Shown: positions 9,986-18,758, counted from the stretch's first letter. The stretch is 64,000 nt of DNA from UBA11855 sp035297385 (GCA_035297385.1 DATGZD010000158.1:17804-81803), one strand, 5' to 3'. Numbers and translations are program-made. The notes: generated by a model not told the origin, from the letters alone.

Positions 9986-10124
9986 TAGACCGGAAGCAAG
10001 TAAACTTATACATTAACTTTTCCCTCGTCGTTTGTTCGTCGTCTATGAGCTGGGTTTTAAGGTATAATACTTGAATTTGAGCTTCAAAAATTCTACAATC
10101 ATTTTCTAACATGTGAAAAAAGAA

Positions 10125-10299
10125 TGGTGGGGCCGGCCGGATTTGAACCGGTGACCTTTACCCAGCAACAGCGTAAAGCCATTGCTTACGGGTTTCTCAA
10201 GACCGCTCCAGAACTTCGTCATTCTCCGAGCGGAGTCAGCAAACCCGTTTGAATTTGCTTCTGGAGCCCGTCGTCTTAACCTGGCTGGACTACGACCCC
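10125..10299 (-). tRNA. tRNA-Trp (CCA) with two predicted introns
   Basis: Read on the minus strand, GGGGTCG (10293-10299) pairs with CGGCCCC, followed by discriminator A and an encoded CCA (10125-10127). The anticodon stem ACGGG/CCCGT encloses a loop with anticodon CCA. A 67-nt intron (about 10194-10260) sits at the usual 37/38 position and ends GAGAA just before A38. Between the anticodon stem and the T arm there are 35 nt instead of about 5, so a second intron of about 30 nt in the variable region is needed. The T stem has one A-C mismatch at its base. A TATA-like CTTTATG lies about 20 bp upstream. Confidence 0.85.
10194..10260 (-). other. tRNA-Trp intron with box C/D-like elements
   Basis: The intron contains CTGA, a short hairpin (CTCC-GCTC-GGAG) and then AATGACGA, which is the layout of a D'/C' pair, followed by a 9-nt perfect complement of the anticodon loop region (TTCTGGAGC). 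Euryarchaeal tRNA-Trp introns are known to carry box C/D guides for methylation of the tRNA itself. No clear terminal box C is visible and the candidate D box is UUGA, so guide function is uncertain. Confidence 0.4.
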
Positions 10300-10704
10300 A
10301 CGTACCAGGTACGAGGCATAAAGTTGCTTTGGAAAAATAAAAACGTATGCGTCAATTATCTTAGATACGCTGAAAGCTCTCATATCCAAACATTCAAATT
10401 ATGTATATTCTTTAGGCGAGAGGAGCAGAAAAAAGGTCTATTCTCTATTAGCATTTAGACGAAAAATCTCAATTAAAAGAAACTACCAATTCTTATGATT
10501 GATGTGTAAAACAGCAGAATTCAATAAAAAAAGAGACTAGTTTTATCTCTGAGAGAGGATCTCATAAGCAGGTTACCTCAACAATAATGAACAAACTGAC
10601 GGCTCTCAGTTTTAGTTAACTATCAATATGAACTTCCGGCAACTTATCTGTACTACTTAAATAATGAAGCGAAAGGTTAATCAAGGAAGATTTAGGTTAA
10701 TTGC
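10300..10704. other. Intergenic region between tRNA-Trp and 5S rRNA
   Basis: About 405 bp with no convincing gene. The open frame at 10249-10458 overlaps the tRNA and has no protein-like composition. AT-rich stretches such as ACTTAAATAATG near 10665 could be a promoter element for the 5S gene. Confidence 0.5.
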
Positions 10705-10830
10705 TGGGTTTGCCGGTCAGAGGGCGCGGGTCCCACCTGATCCCATCCCGAACTCAGAAGTTAAACCGTGTTCCGTTCCCAACGGTAGTGTGGTCTTCGG
10801 CCACGTGAACTTGGGAAAGCTGGCAGCCCA
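10705..10830 (+). rRNA. rrf: 5S ribosomal RNA
   Basis: The 126-nt stretch begins TGGGTTTGCCGGTC and ends GCTGGCAGCCCA, which pair as helix I. The conserved internal segment CCCATCCCGAACTC and the following GAAGTTAAAC, diagnostic of 5S rRNA loops B and C, are present at about 10741-10765. It stands apart from 16S and 23S genes, which are not in this window; unlinked 5S genes are common in TACK archaea. Confidence 0.95.
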
Positions 10831-10910
10831 CTTTAATGTTTAATTGTTGGGCGGTACTTGGCTAAACTTTATAACTGGGAGCTGGCTGTTTTGGAAGACG
10901 TGGTACTACG

Positions 10911-12047
10911 ATGAATATGTTGACGGTGATGCTAACTTCAGTAGCTCAGTTTGGTGCAGCCGGCGACGCTATATCTCAAATTCTTAGCATAGTATACATC
11001 TTGTTCTTTGTAGTTTTCATTTTCTATGGTCAAAGAATTCAAATGTACGCAGCTATTAGAGAAGTCGAGGGCTCTCTCTACAAACTCAAATTCATGCGTG
11101 ATGAAGCTAGAAAAACTGCTATCGATACAATAAAAGAAATTGGAAAACCAAAAGACGATATAACTCCCAAAGTTGATCGATATTTAGAGTACTTTACGAT
11201 TGGTCCACAAGCAATGGACCCAGCAGGGATAGTTGATAAACTTGACCATATCCTTGACATAAGGGATGAACGTATGAAGGAAGAAGTAAAGCTTATGGCC
11301 CCTGCAACGGATGAGGCGCAAGTCTTTAATTTGGAAAACACACTTGAAGCCGCTATGGCACTAAATTTCATCTACAAAGTCGTTAGACACTTCTACATTC
11401 AAGGCAAGAAAACCTTGAGCTTTTATGTCATGCTACAATTGCAAATGATATTACCTATGGTCATGAAAGAAGCTGAGGCTTATGCGAGTGCATTGAAAGC
11501 GTTTGCTGATGGTCAACCTATCGGTGACGGAGCAGGACCATTAGTTGCTTCTAAGCTCATGCATGGTTACGCTACACGTGATTTGCCTAAAGATTGCGTA
11601 GGTGCAACCGTTCCGTTCGAGGGTCGAACAGCAATTATCATTAAAGCGAAAGGTCCTGGAGGCAACGTTGGTAAACCAGGTGAAGCAGTAAAGGCTGTCA
11701 TTGAAGAAAATGAAGGCAAAATTGCAGAAGTAGTCATGATCGATGCAGGCTTAAAACTTGAAGGAGAGCCTGTGGGTGAGGTGTCCGAGGGTGTCGGCGC
11801 AGCCATCGGTGGACCAGGCGTAGACCAGTACAAGATTGAAGAATCCATCTCCAAATACAGCATTCCTATCTATGCGGTTATCGTAAAAGAAGACATTGGT
11901 GATGCAGTTTCCGTAATGCGAAAAGAAATCTCTGATTCAGTTGACAAAGTCATTGACAGAGTGAAGACTGTCACCCTTGAACGAACGAAAGAAGGCGACA
12001 AAATCATTATTGTTGGTGTTGGCAATACTATGGGAGTAGGTCAATAA
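10911..12047 (+). CDS. DUF1512 family archaeal membrane protein
   Basis: The 378-residue protein has one N-terminal membrane segment (about 18-42), then a long soluble part containing GPQAMDPAGIVDKLDHIL near 100-118 and a Gly-rich C-terminal half with KAKGPGGNVGKPGEAV. This matches DUF1512, a family restricted to archaea with unknown function. The next gene follows after 23 bp and also encodes a membrane protein, so the two are probably cotranscribed. Confidence 0.88.
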   Translation: MNMLTVMLTSVAQFGAAGDAISQILSIVYILFFVVFIFYGQRIQMYAAIREVEGSLYKLKFMRDEARKTAIDTIKEIGKPKDDITPKVDRYLEYFTIGPQAMDPAGIVDKLDHILDIRDERMKEEVKLMAPATDEAQVFNLENTLEAAMALNFIYKVVRHFYIQGKKTLSFYVMLQLQMILPMVMKEAEAYASALKAFADGQPIGDGAGPLVASKLMHGYATRDLPKDCVGATVPFEGRTAIIIKAKGPGGNVGKPGEAVKAVIEENEGKIAEVVMIDAGLKLEGEPVGEVSEGVGAAIGGPGVDQYKIEESISKYSIPIYAVIVKEDIGDAVSVMRKEISDSVDKVIDRVKTVTLERTKEGDKIIIVGVGNTMGVGQ

Positions 12048-12070
12048 ATAAGGTAAATGGAGGGAAAGAT

Positions 12071-12487
12071 TTGACTCTACATTCTAATCAATCACCTGGG
12101 ACAAGCAAGATTTCTACATTCGCTTTCCTCATAGTCGTAGCCGTCATGGTTTTAGCTTTAGTAGCCTTTGGTTTAGCAGCCTGGCAGTTTGCTAACGATC
12201 CGTTGTTTTCTGCATTTTTGGCAGCGACAGGTGTAATTGCCTTAGTGCTATCTGGCTACTTACTCCTTCAATCTAGACGTACGATGACTAGCATGAAAAC
12301 TTTGCCATCAAAAGTTCTGACAACAATCGAATGTAGAAAATGTGGATTCAAAAACGTAAGAGATTTTCAACGCGGTGACTATGTATACAAAGAATTAGAA
12401 GCTTGCCAAAAATGTCCAGAAGAAAAGATGATGATCACATCTATCTACAAAGAAATCAAAGAAAAAGAAAAGACTTACAATTTCTAA
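12071..12487 (+). CDS. Two-TM protein with C-terminal zinc ribbon
   Basis: A 138-residue protein starting at TTG 12071 behind a GGAGGG ribosome site with 6-nt spacing. Two membrane segments lie at about 17-40 and 47-67, followed by a cytoplasmic zinc ribbon built from CRKC (about 88-91) and CQKC (about 111-114). Archaea often encode such a protein next to DUF1512. No function is known. Confidence 0.75.
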   Translation: MTLHSNQSPGTSKISTFAFLIVVAVMVLALVAFGLAAWQFANDPLFSAFLAATGVIALVLSGYLLLQSRRTMTSMKTLPSKVLTTIECRKCGFKNVRDFQRGDYVYKELEACQKCPEEKMMITSIYKEIKEKEKTYNF

Positions 12488-12511
12488 TTATCTATTTACA
12501 TCCAAATAATG

Positions 12512-12529
12512 TTTTTTTGTCTCATTTTT
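12512..12529 (+). terminator. T-rich terminator after the DUF1512 operon
   Basis: Two T runs (12512-12518 and 12525-12529) lie 25-42 bp after the stop at 12487. Archaeal polymerases terminate at such oligo-T tracts without needing a hairpin. Confidence 0.45.
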
Positions 12530-12701
12530 CGCTGTTTGACCATCCTGGGAGTACTAGCTATCTAATAAAACAAAACAAACACAGCAAAAAACCAATAAGT
12601 GCAAAATAAGCATCTAAAGACCAAATCTATGGCACCATAAAGTTTAAGGGTTTAACTATGATCAAACATTCAAAGAAATTCTTCAGAAGAGGCAAAACAG
12701 C

Positions 12702-13427
12702 GTGAGTAGTAAAGGCAAGAAAAGCGATAAAAAAAAGGAAGCTGAAAAACCCGAAGAATCTGAAACTGGCGAAATTGAAGAAATCGATGAGATAGAAGAG
12801 GGAACAGAAGAAACAGAGCAAGAAGAACAAAAACCAGAAAAAACCAAAAAACTTGGTAAACCACAAAAACTCGACAAAAATGAAAAAGGTACAACAGTTG
12901 AAGAACGCAAAGCCGAAGTGCTAATAAAACTTCGAAAATACAAACTCCTCGAGAAAGAAAGATACGAAGGTGCGATTGCTTATACTATTGATATCCCTGA
13001 AGACAAGCAGAAGGCTATTGTCTGGTGCATCCTAAACGAGGCTACTGTCGGCATCGCAGCTATGAATACACTCTACAAAGTCATGAAAGAAAAAGACATT
13101 GACCGAGCAATCGTCTCAACAGAAGGACGCTACACGCATGCAGTTAAGACAGGTGCCAAAAAGAAGAACATCGAATTATTGCCTAAATCGTTTCCAGTTT
13201 TCGACATCTTCGAGCATGCATTGGTCCCAAGACATGAAATCCTTACTGAAAAAGAACAAAATCAACTTCTTGCACAGTATAAAGTTCAACCGTATCAGAT
13301 GCCACAAATAAAATCAACTGACCCTGCCGTCAAAGCTATTGGCGCAAAACCCGGCAACATTCTAAGGATAATAAGGAAAAGTAGCACAGCAGGCGAACAC
13401 ATCGCGTATCGCTACGTCGTAGAATAA
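12702..13427 (+). CDS. rpoH: RNA polymerase subunit H with Rpb5-jaw-like N-terminus
   Basis: The last about 75 residues (DIFEHALVPRHEIL through PGNILRIIRKSSTAGEHIAYRYV) are the assembly domain shared by archaeal RpoH and eukaryotic Rpb5. Archaeal RpoH is normally about 80 residues, but this protein has 241. Residues 1-65 are a Lys/Glu-rich tail. Residues about 66-165 (with VGIAAMNTLYKVMKEKDIDR and AIVSTEGRYTHAVK) look like the N-terminal jaw domain of eukaryotic Rpb5, which has a similar GI..I..Y...M.....RA..V pattern before the same junction. The start is GTG 12702 with AGAGG upstream. It is not next to rpoB as in most archaea. Confidence 0.85.
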   Translation: MSSKGKKSDKKKEAEKPEESETGEIEEIDEIEEGTEETEQEEQKPEKTKKLGKPQKLDKNEKGTTVEERKAEVLIKLRKYKLLEKERYEGAIAYTIDIPEDKQKAIVWCILNEATVGIAAMNTLYKVMKEKDIDRAIVSTEGRYTHAVKTGAKKKNIELLPKSFPVFDIFEHALVPRHEILTEKEQNQLLAQYKVQPYQMPQIKSTDPAVKAIGAKPGNILRIIRKSSTAGEHIAYRYVVE

Positions 13428-13432
13428 CTATC

Positions 13433-13990
13433 CTATTTTTCAATCAATATCTCAGTCGATTTAACTGTAGCTGTAACCTCATCTTTAACTGTCAACTCTA
13501 ATTTTTCAACCGCTTCCTTCGCAATCACTGCTGTAACCGTCAGAGGGACTTTAACCTCTAGCTTTACTTTGGCTGTGGTAGCACCTGTCTCAATTGAAAT
13601 AATTTTAGCTTTCAACTGATTTCTTGCACTTGAATTCATTGTAGTCAACTCTGTGTTATTCGTGCATGCCAAGAATTCACCCAAACAATCCTGCAACCGT
13701 TCATATTCGTCGAGCAAAACCCTCCCGACAGGCGTTAATCTTGCGCCTCCGCCTCCAGTTTTACCGCCCTTGTATGTTTCTACTACTGTTTCGCCAAGAG
13801 CCCTGTGAATTTTCTGAACATAATTCCATACATAGCGATATGACATACCTAATCTTACGGCGGCTTTAGATAACGATTTTTCCGCTTCGATTTCTCTAAG
13901 GATTTCAGCGCCGCCTTTACCAAGAATTGGTTTCCCTTTATGTTCTATCCAAATTTTACCAGAAGGTTGATGATTTTTTGGAGTAGTCAT
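13433..13990 (-). CDS. modE: ModE-like molybdate-responsive regulator
   Basis: The N-terminal part (about 8-110) is the ModE winged helix: GKGGAEILREIEAEKSLSKAA, SYRYVWNYV and a Gly-rich KGGKTGGGGARLTPVG. The C-terminal part (about 120-185) is a single Mop/TOBE domain (SARNQLKAKIISIETG..AKVKLEV) that binds molybdate or tungstate. ATG 13990 is preferred over two upstream TTG codons because a TATA box lies 27 bp upstream, implying a leaderless mRNA. It probably regulates pterin-cofactor genes such as those around 29-32 kb. Confidence 0.88.
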   Translation of the reverse strand: MTTPKNHQPSGKIWIEHKGKPILGKGGAEILREIEAEKSLSKAAVRLGMSYRYVWNYVQKIHRALGETVVETYKGGKTGGGGARLTPVGRVLLDEYERLQDCLGEFLACTNNTELTTMNSSARNQLKAKIISIETGATTAKVKLEVKVPLTVTAVIAKEAVEKLELTVKDEVTATVKSTEILIEK

Positions 13991-14013
13991 CAACAATTTC
14001 AGTCTTTCATAAC

Positions 14014-14021
14014 CATATAAA
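14014..14021 (-). promoter_or_regulatory. TATA box of modE
   Basis: TTTATATG on the minus strand is centred about 27 bp upstream of ATG 13990, the spacing expected for an archaeal promoter giving a leaderless transcript. Confidence 0.55.
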
Positions 14022-14035
14022 GTTATTTAACGTGA

Positions 14036-14260
14036 TTAAGCTTGACTTTTTCTTTCTGCATTCAGCTCATCCAAAATAACTAGTGCCTCACCAAACGACA
14101 TGTTCAACCTATTTGCTAGCTCAGTTGATGTCACATCAGGTTTTTCTCGCAGAATTACATCTCTTATGTAGGCTTTACGACTGGGATACATAACCGTCTT
14201 ATGCACAGTCTCCACAAGTATAAGCCAAAGTTTTTCTTTTGTGAATTCATCCAAATTCAT
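14036..14260 (-). CDS. Small HTH-like protein
   Basis: A 74-residue protein with a helical pattern: a YPSRKAYIRDVIL segment followed by TSTELANRLNMSFGEALVILDEL, which reads as a helix-turn-helix recognition unit. It is likely a DNA-binding regulator. No wider family was recognised. It lies upstream of modE on the same strand and may share its transcript. Confidence 0.5.
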   Translation of the reverse strand: MNLDEFTKEKLWLILVETVHKTVMYPSRKAYIRDVILREKPDVTSTELANRLNMSFGEALVILDELNAERKSQA

Positions 14261-14483
14261 CGAACATCAACCCTAACAGCATTATCAGTTAATGTTATTT
14301 CAGCTTAACGCAGGAAAGGTTTAGTTATTCTCCTCTTTGTCTAATATGCTTATTCAAAAAGTCTGAATTGGTCGCTTTAAAGCAGCAAACAATTGTTTTG
14401 TGTTTCCTTTCCATCGTTTTGTATTTGTTGTTTGGTATTTAACGCTTATATCTTTCAAAATAATATGATTATTTGGATGTTTT

Positions 14484-14747
14484 ATGAATCGAAAGTGGCT
14501 TATTCCAGCAGGAATCTTCTTAGCTATTGCATTAATCTTACCGCCCTACATTCTTATAACCCAAAATGATGCAGATATAGATAATCTAATGAACAAGGCA
14601 CCCGATTTGTCGGATTCTACACAAAGACAAGGTGTCACTCAAGATATAGATGACAATGACTTTGCTGCCTACTCGACTGCCTTTATAATCGAAATAATCG
14701 CTGTAATCCTTTTTATAGTAACCCTATGGTTAGCAATAAAACCATAG
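14484..14747 (+). CDS. Small two-TM membrane protein
   Basis: An 87-residue protein with membrane helices at about 5-27 and 62-84 and an acidic, polar loop (NDADIDNLMNKAPDLSDS) between them. A TATA-like CTTATATC lies about 35 bp upstream. No family recognised. Confidence 0.5.
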   Translation: MNRKWLIPAGIFLAIALILPPYILITQNDADIDNLMNKAPDLSDSTQRQGVTQDIDDNDFAAYSTAFIIEIIAVILFIVTLWLAIKP

Positions 14748-14805
14748 AAGCTAAATAGCGAAATCTTCCTGCTCTACACATTTTTTCTGCGAATTTAGAA
14801 TTATG

Positions 14806-15390
14806 TTAAGCTTTTGCGAGTCTATAGCCGATTCCAGTTCCCATGCCCAGAACAAAAGCCATGTACATCAACATGATCGCCATGCCCTCTAAGTATCGGG
14901 CCGATTTTAACATACCTGCATCTACAGCATCGAAGCCAATGTCTCTGCCTAACTGCATGACTATCTGTTTAGCTTTTGCATCATCTGAAGCTACAAAAAG
15001 TGTAAGCTGTTCCTTACCAACTTTGCCAGTACTCTGGTTGACTGCGAAAACTGTGTTAAACGCCTTAACGACTCGTGCTTTTGGCGCTAATTTCTGTAAT
15101 CTTTCAGCTGCTGAGAATGGGCCCCCAATTGCCAAGTCCCAATTTTCAGCAACGGCATTTGTCACATCTAACATGATTTTTCCATCAGCAACCGAGTCTA
15201 TTTCTTTAACAACATCATCAACAGCATCGTATGGAACTGCTAAAATAATGACTTCTCCCCATTGTGCCGCGTCAATTACGGGTTCTTTGGGATCTCTGTG
15301 TCCGAATTTAACTTCATGACCTTTGCCGATTAATCCTTTACCAATGGCTGAACCAACGTTACCTTTACCGATAATTCCAATTCTCATCAT
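14806..15390 (-). CDS. F420-dependent NADP reductase-like oxidoreductase
   Basis: The 194-residue protein is a Rossmann dinucleotide-binding domain with GKGNVGSAIGKGL at about 8-20, followed by FGHRDPKEP, a second-strand segment suited to NADPH binding. ILAVPYDAV and VKAFNTVFAVN match the Fno and YqeC-like NADP oxidoreductase family (NADP_oxidored, F420-dependent). Fno links coenzyme F420 and NADPH. Whether this paralogue uses F420 cannot be decided from sequence. It is monocistronic. Confidence 0.75.
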   Translation of the reverse strand: MMRIGIIGKGNVGSAIGKGLIGKGHEVKFGHRDPKEPVIDAAQWGEVIILAVPYDAVDDVVKEIDSVADGKIMLDVTNAVAENWDLAIGGPFSAAERLQKLAPKARVVKAFNTVFAVNQSTGKVGKEQLTLFVASDDAKAKQIVMQLGRDIGFDAVDAGMLKSARYLEGMAIMLMYMAFVLGMGTGIGYRLAKA

Positions 15391-15462
15391 TTATCCTCAA
15401 AAACGTGTTCGTTTAGAATTCTTTTAAAGCTGTGTGACTGTAGCACAACAGCAACAATAGAA

Positions 15463-16140
15463 TTAAATGCGAAGCAGAGTGTTCTCCGTGAACTTCTGCA
15501 TTATCCCAGCAAATTCTTCTATTTTTTCAGGGACATAAGGCTTCATGTTCTCAAACTTTTTGTCCAATGTGTCTTGTGCCACGAATTGTTGGAATGCAAA
15601 AGTTTTTGCGCCCTTGACAAGTTCACCAATGCTAATCACATCTTCGGTAGTGATGAGTTCTGGTACTACTGTTGTTCTGAACTCGTATGGTACTTTGCCT
15701 GTTTTCAACATTTCAACGCTACGCACGATAGCTGTTGTATTTTCTGTGCCCAAGCGCCTATAATTGTCTAAGGAAGTCTTAACATCCATGGCTACATAGT
15801 CTACATTTCCCAAGCATTCTTCCAAGACTTCTGGAAAACAGCCATTAGTATCCAACTTGACCATAAACCCACGCTCTTTCAGTTTGGTTAAGAATCGGGG
15901 TAACTCCTTGTGTATACAAGGTTCGCCGCCTGTTACAACAACTGCATCTACGTAGTGCTTACGCTTTTCTAGAATCTCCAGAGCTTGCGCCTCCTGTAGG
16001 AATGGCGGTTTTGGGTCAGCAACGATGCGCCATTTATGGCAGAAGCCACAACGTAAGTTACAGCCTGGTGTGAACAACACAGAGGCTATTTTATTGGGGT
16101 AGTCGATGAGACTAATTTTTTGAAGCCCACTAAACTTCAT
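15463..16140 (-). CDS. nrdG: Anaerobic RNR activating enzyme
   Basis: A 225-residue radical SAM protein with the CNLRCGFCHKW cluster motif near 28-38 and the TGGEPCIH segment near 69-76. It uses SAM and a [4Fe-4S] cluster to install the glycyl radical on NrdD. It starts 13 bp after nrdD on the same strand and is the last gene of the nrdR-nrdD-nrdG operon. The class fits the archaeal and bacterial long-form activase (about 225-240 residues). Confidence 0.92.
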   Translation of the reverse strand: MKFSGLQKISLIDYPNKIASVLFTPGCNLRCGFCHKWRIVADPKPPFLQEAQALEILEKRKHYVDAVVVTGGEPCIHKELPRFLTKLKERGFMVKLDTNGCFPEVLEECLGNVDYVAMDVKTSLDNYRRLGTENTTAIVRSVEMLKTGKVPYEFRTTVVPELITTEDVISIGELVKGAKTFAFQQFVAQDTLDKKFENMKPYVPEKIEEFAGIMQKFTENTLLRI

Positions 16141-16153
16141 TTGTAAATCACTT

Positions 16154-18280
16154 CTATAGTGTTATTGGAATTTGTGTTGTTAAGGCAGATTTATCAAATG
16201 CTCTACGAATGCTAAATTCTGCTTGTTTTCCATCATTCCATTGATCAACAGGACGTAAGTAGCCTACGACACGACTGTAGACTTCACAGTTGACAGTACA
16301 GACTGGACACTGCTTATGCTCGCCACTCATATAACCATGGGTTGGACAAACACTGAATGTTGGTGTCAACGTGAAATATGGTAAACGAGAGTTCCATGAA
16401 ACTTTTTTGATTAGTTCTGCAGCTGATTGCCAAGAGTGTAAACGTTCACCTAAGAATATATGGAATACCGTGCCGCCCGTGTACAATGTTTGCAGGCTTT
16501 CTTGATGTTCGAGTGCTTCGAATAAATCGCCTTCATAGTCTACTGGCAATTGTGAACTATTTGTGTAGAATGGTTCTGCATGTTGAGTTAGGACTTGACG
16601 TTGGTTAGCAACCATTATTTCTGGAGTACGACGTTTATCGATACGAGCCAGCCTATATGCTGTACCTTCTGCTGGTGTAGCTTCAAGGTTGTAGATATTG
16701 CCTGTCTCTGTCTGAAAGTCAGTTAAGATTTCACGCATGAAGCTTAAGGTTTTGATTGCGAAATCTTTTCCATCGGCTGTAGCTATATTAACGCCAAGCA
16801 GGTTCATTACCGCTTCGTTTATGCCAACTAAGCCAATAGTGCTGAAGTGATTCTTCCAATACTTGTCATAGCCTTCCTTTATGTTACGCAAATACCTGCG
16901 GCTATAAGGATACAGACCGTTTTCCGTGAACGCTTCCAGTACCTTGCGTTTTATTTCTAGGCTGGTTTTAGCTACTTGCATGATTTTCTCTAAACGTTCG
17001 AAAAACTCATCTTCATCCTTGCTTAGGTAGCCGATGCGTGGTACGTTTAATGTTACAACTCCGATCGAGCCTGTAAGTGGATTAGCTCCAAAGAAGCCGC
17101 CACCACGTTTACGCAATTCACGGTTATCAATTCTTAGACGGCAGCACATACTACGTACATCTTCAGGTTTCATATCGCTGTTCACAAAATTCGAGAAGTA
17201 TGGAACACCATATTTTGCTGTAACATCAAAGATTGCTTTAGAGACAGGTGAATCCCAATCAAAATCTTTTGTAATATTGTAGGTTGGTATAGGGAAAGTA
17301 AAGACTCTTCCCTTCGCATCACCATGCTTCATAACTTCTGTGAGGCTTAAATTGAAAATCTCCATCTCTGAAGACATGTCACCGTACGTATCTGGCATAA
17401 TTTTGCCATTGAAGAGTATGCCTTCCTCTTTCATAAAATCAGGCACATTCAAATCCAAAGTTAAGTTAGTAAACGGCGTTTGGAAACCTACTCGCGTTGG
17501 TACGTTCATATTGAAGAAGAATTCTTGTAACGCTTGCTCTACATCTTTTGGCGTTAGGTGGTCATAGCGTATGAACGGTGCTAAGTATGTATCAAAATTG
17601 CTGAATGCTTGAGCACCCGCTGCTTCACCTTGCAAAGTATAAAAGAAATTTACAATTTGCCCAAGAGCCGTTCGAAAATGTTTAGCAGGTTTACTCTCAA
17701 TTTTTCCTGGAACACCTCCAAAACCTGAGAGCAACAATTCGCTTAAGGACCAACCTACACAGTAAGGTCCCAGCACGCCTAAATCATGAATATGAATATC
17801 GCCCGAGAAATGCGAGTTTGCAATGTCTTGTGGATAGATTCGTGTTATCCAATATTTTGCGATAACAGTTGATGAGAGGTGGTTGTTTAAACCTTGTAAT
17901 GAGTAACTCATATTACTATTTTCTTTTACTCGCCAATCCTCAAGGTTGAGGTATTGATCTACAAGGTCTGCATTACTCAAGAGCGCCGCTAATTCTCTCA
18001 TGTCTTGATGCTGCTTACGATATAAAATGAATGCTTTCGCGGTTTGTGCATGGCCATTCTCGATGAGCATTTTTTCTACAGTGTCTTGGATTTCTTCAAC
18101 TGTAGGTACACCATCTTCGCCGTATCGGTTCTTAAGTTCAGTTACTACCTGATCACTGATACGTTTGGATTGTTCACGGTCTTTTCCGCCTACAGCCTTG
18201 GCTGCTTTCCAGATAGCATTTGTTATACGTTCTTGCTCGAAAGGTTCTAATTTACTGTCACGTTTTAAGACAAACTTCAT
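16154..18280 (-). CDS. nrdD: Anaerobic ribonucleoside-triphosphate reductase
   Basis: The 708-residue class III reductase makes deoxynucleotides in the absence of oxygen. Seen: an N-terminal ATP-cone (about 1-92), the ten-stranded barrel region, a zinc site built from CPTHG and CPVC near the C-terminus, and the glycyl-radical segment SRVVGYLRP followed by WNDGKQAEF. The start ATG overlaps the nrdR stop by 4 bp and has GAGGT upstream. The radical is destroyed by oxygen, which contrasts with the cytochrome oxidase operon elsewhere in the window. Confidence 0.95.
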   Translation of the reverse strand: MKFVLKRDSKLEPFEQERITNAIWKAAKAVGGKDREQSKRISDQVVTELKNRYGEDGVPTVEEIQDTVEKMLIENGHAQTAKAFILYRKQHQDMRELAALLSNADLVDQYLNLEDWRVKENSNMSYSLQGLNNHLSSTVIAKYWITRIYPQDIANSHFSGDIHIHDLGVLGPYCVGWSLSELLLSGFGGVPGKIESKPAKHFRTALGQIVNFFYTLQGEAAGAQAFSNFDTYLAPFIRYDHLTPKDVEQALQEFFFNMNVPTRVGFQTPFTNLTLDLNVPDFMKEEGILFNGKIMPDTYGDMSSEMEIFNLSLTEVMKHGDAKGRVFTFPIPTYNITKDFDWDSPVSKAIFDVTAKYGVPYFSNFVNSDMKPEDVRSMCCRLRIDNRELRKRGGGFFGANPLTGSIGVVTLNVPRIGYLSKDEDEFFERLEKIMQVAKTSLEIKRKVLEAFTENGLYPYSRRYLRNIKEGYDKYWKNHFSTIGLVGINEAVMNLLGVNIATADGKDFAIKTLSFMREILTDFQTETGNIYNLEATPAEGTAYRLARIDKRRTPEIMVANQRQVLTQHAEPFYTNSSQLPVDYEGDLFEALEHQESLQTLYTGGTVFHIFLGERLHSWQSAAELIKKVSWNSRLPYFTLTPTFSVCPTHGYMSGEHKQCPVCTVNCEVYSRVVGYLRPVDQWNDGKQAEFSIRRAFDKSALTTQIPITL

Positions 18281-18723
18281 TTTTTAACCTCTTGTAATAA
18301 TTTCCCGAAATCCTCAGGCTCTTCAAACTTTCTATATACAGATGCGAAACGAATGTATGCTACATGATCAAGATCCTTCAAGTATTGCATTACTAAGTCG
18401 CCAATTTCTTGAGATGAGATTTCTTCTTTACCTTTCATCATTAAATCTTGCCTTACATGATCGGCTAACTTATGAATCTGTTCCATTGTCACAGGTCTTT
18501 TTTCACAAGATTTTTGCAGGCCACGTACAATCTTATTGAGATCAAACCGTTCAAGTTTATTGTCTTTTTTTCTGACCATAAGCTCAACTGTTTCAACATA
18601 TTCATATGTCGTGAAACGTTTTCCACAATTATTGCATTCTCGACGTCGGCGAGTAGTGTTCTCCAGCGAGTCACGAGTTTCAAGAACCTTAAAGCTTTCT
18701 GACCCGCAATAGGGGCATCTCAT
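18277..18723 (-). CDS. nrdR: Transcriptional repressor NrdR
   Basis: A 148-residue protein with an N-terminal zinc ribbon (CPYC and CNNC), the ETRDS and TRRRREC basic segment and an ATP-cone domain (about 45-135). NrdR binds ATP and dATP and represses ribonucleotide reductase genes at NrdR boxes. ATG 18723 is chosen because AAAGGAG stands 4 nt before it and the protein then begins MRCPYCG, as NrdR proteins do; an in-frame ATG at 18747 is the alternative. It is mostly a bacterial family, so its presence here is notable. Confidence 0.93.
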   Translation of the reverse strand: MRCPYCGSESFKVLETRDSLENTTRRRRECNNCGKRFTTYEYVETVELMVRKKDNKLERFDLNKIVRGLQKSCEKRPVTMEQIHKLADHVRQDLMMKGKEEISSQEIGDLVMQYLKDLDHVAYIRFASVYRKFEEPEDFGKLLQEVKK

Positions 18724-18742
18724 GCTTTCTCCTTTATCTCTC

Positions 18743-18758
18743 CGCATGTATATAGTGT
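18743..18758 (-). promoter_or_regulatory. NrdR box 1 (candidate operator)
   Basis: The plus strand reads CGCATGTATATAGTGT. Its right half ATATAGTGT equals the consensus NrdR half-site. It lies in the predicted leader of nrdR, 32 bp from box 2, which matches the paired arrangement known for NrdR. Confidence 0.6.

Noticed and set aside
10194..10260. Firm call of a functional box C/D RNA in the tRNA-Trp intron
   Set aside because: No clear terminal C box and the guide does not place C34 at the fifth base before the D box; kept only as a possible element.
10249..10458. Open frame of 69 codons next to tRNA-Trp
   Set aside because: It overlaps the 5' exon of tRNA-Trp and has no protein-like features.
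12627..12943. Several Phe/Ser-rich minus-strand open frames opposite rpoH
   Set aside because: They mirror the Lys/Glu-rich N-terminal codons of rpoH and have no homology pattern of their own.
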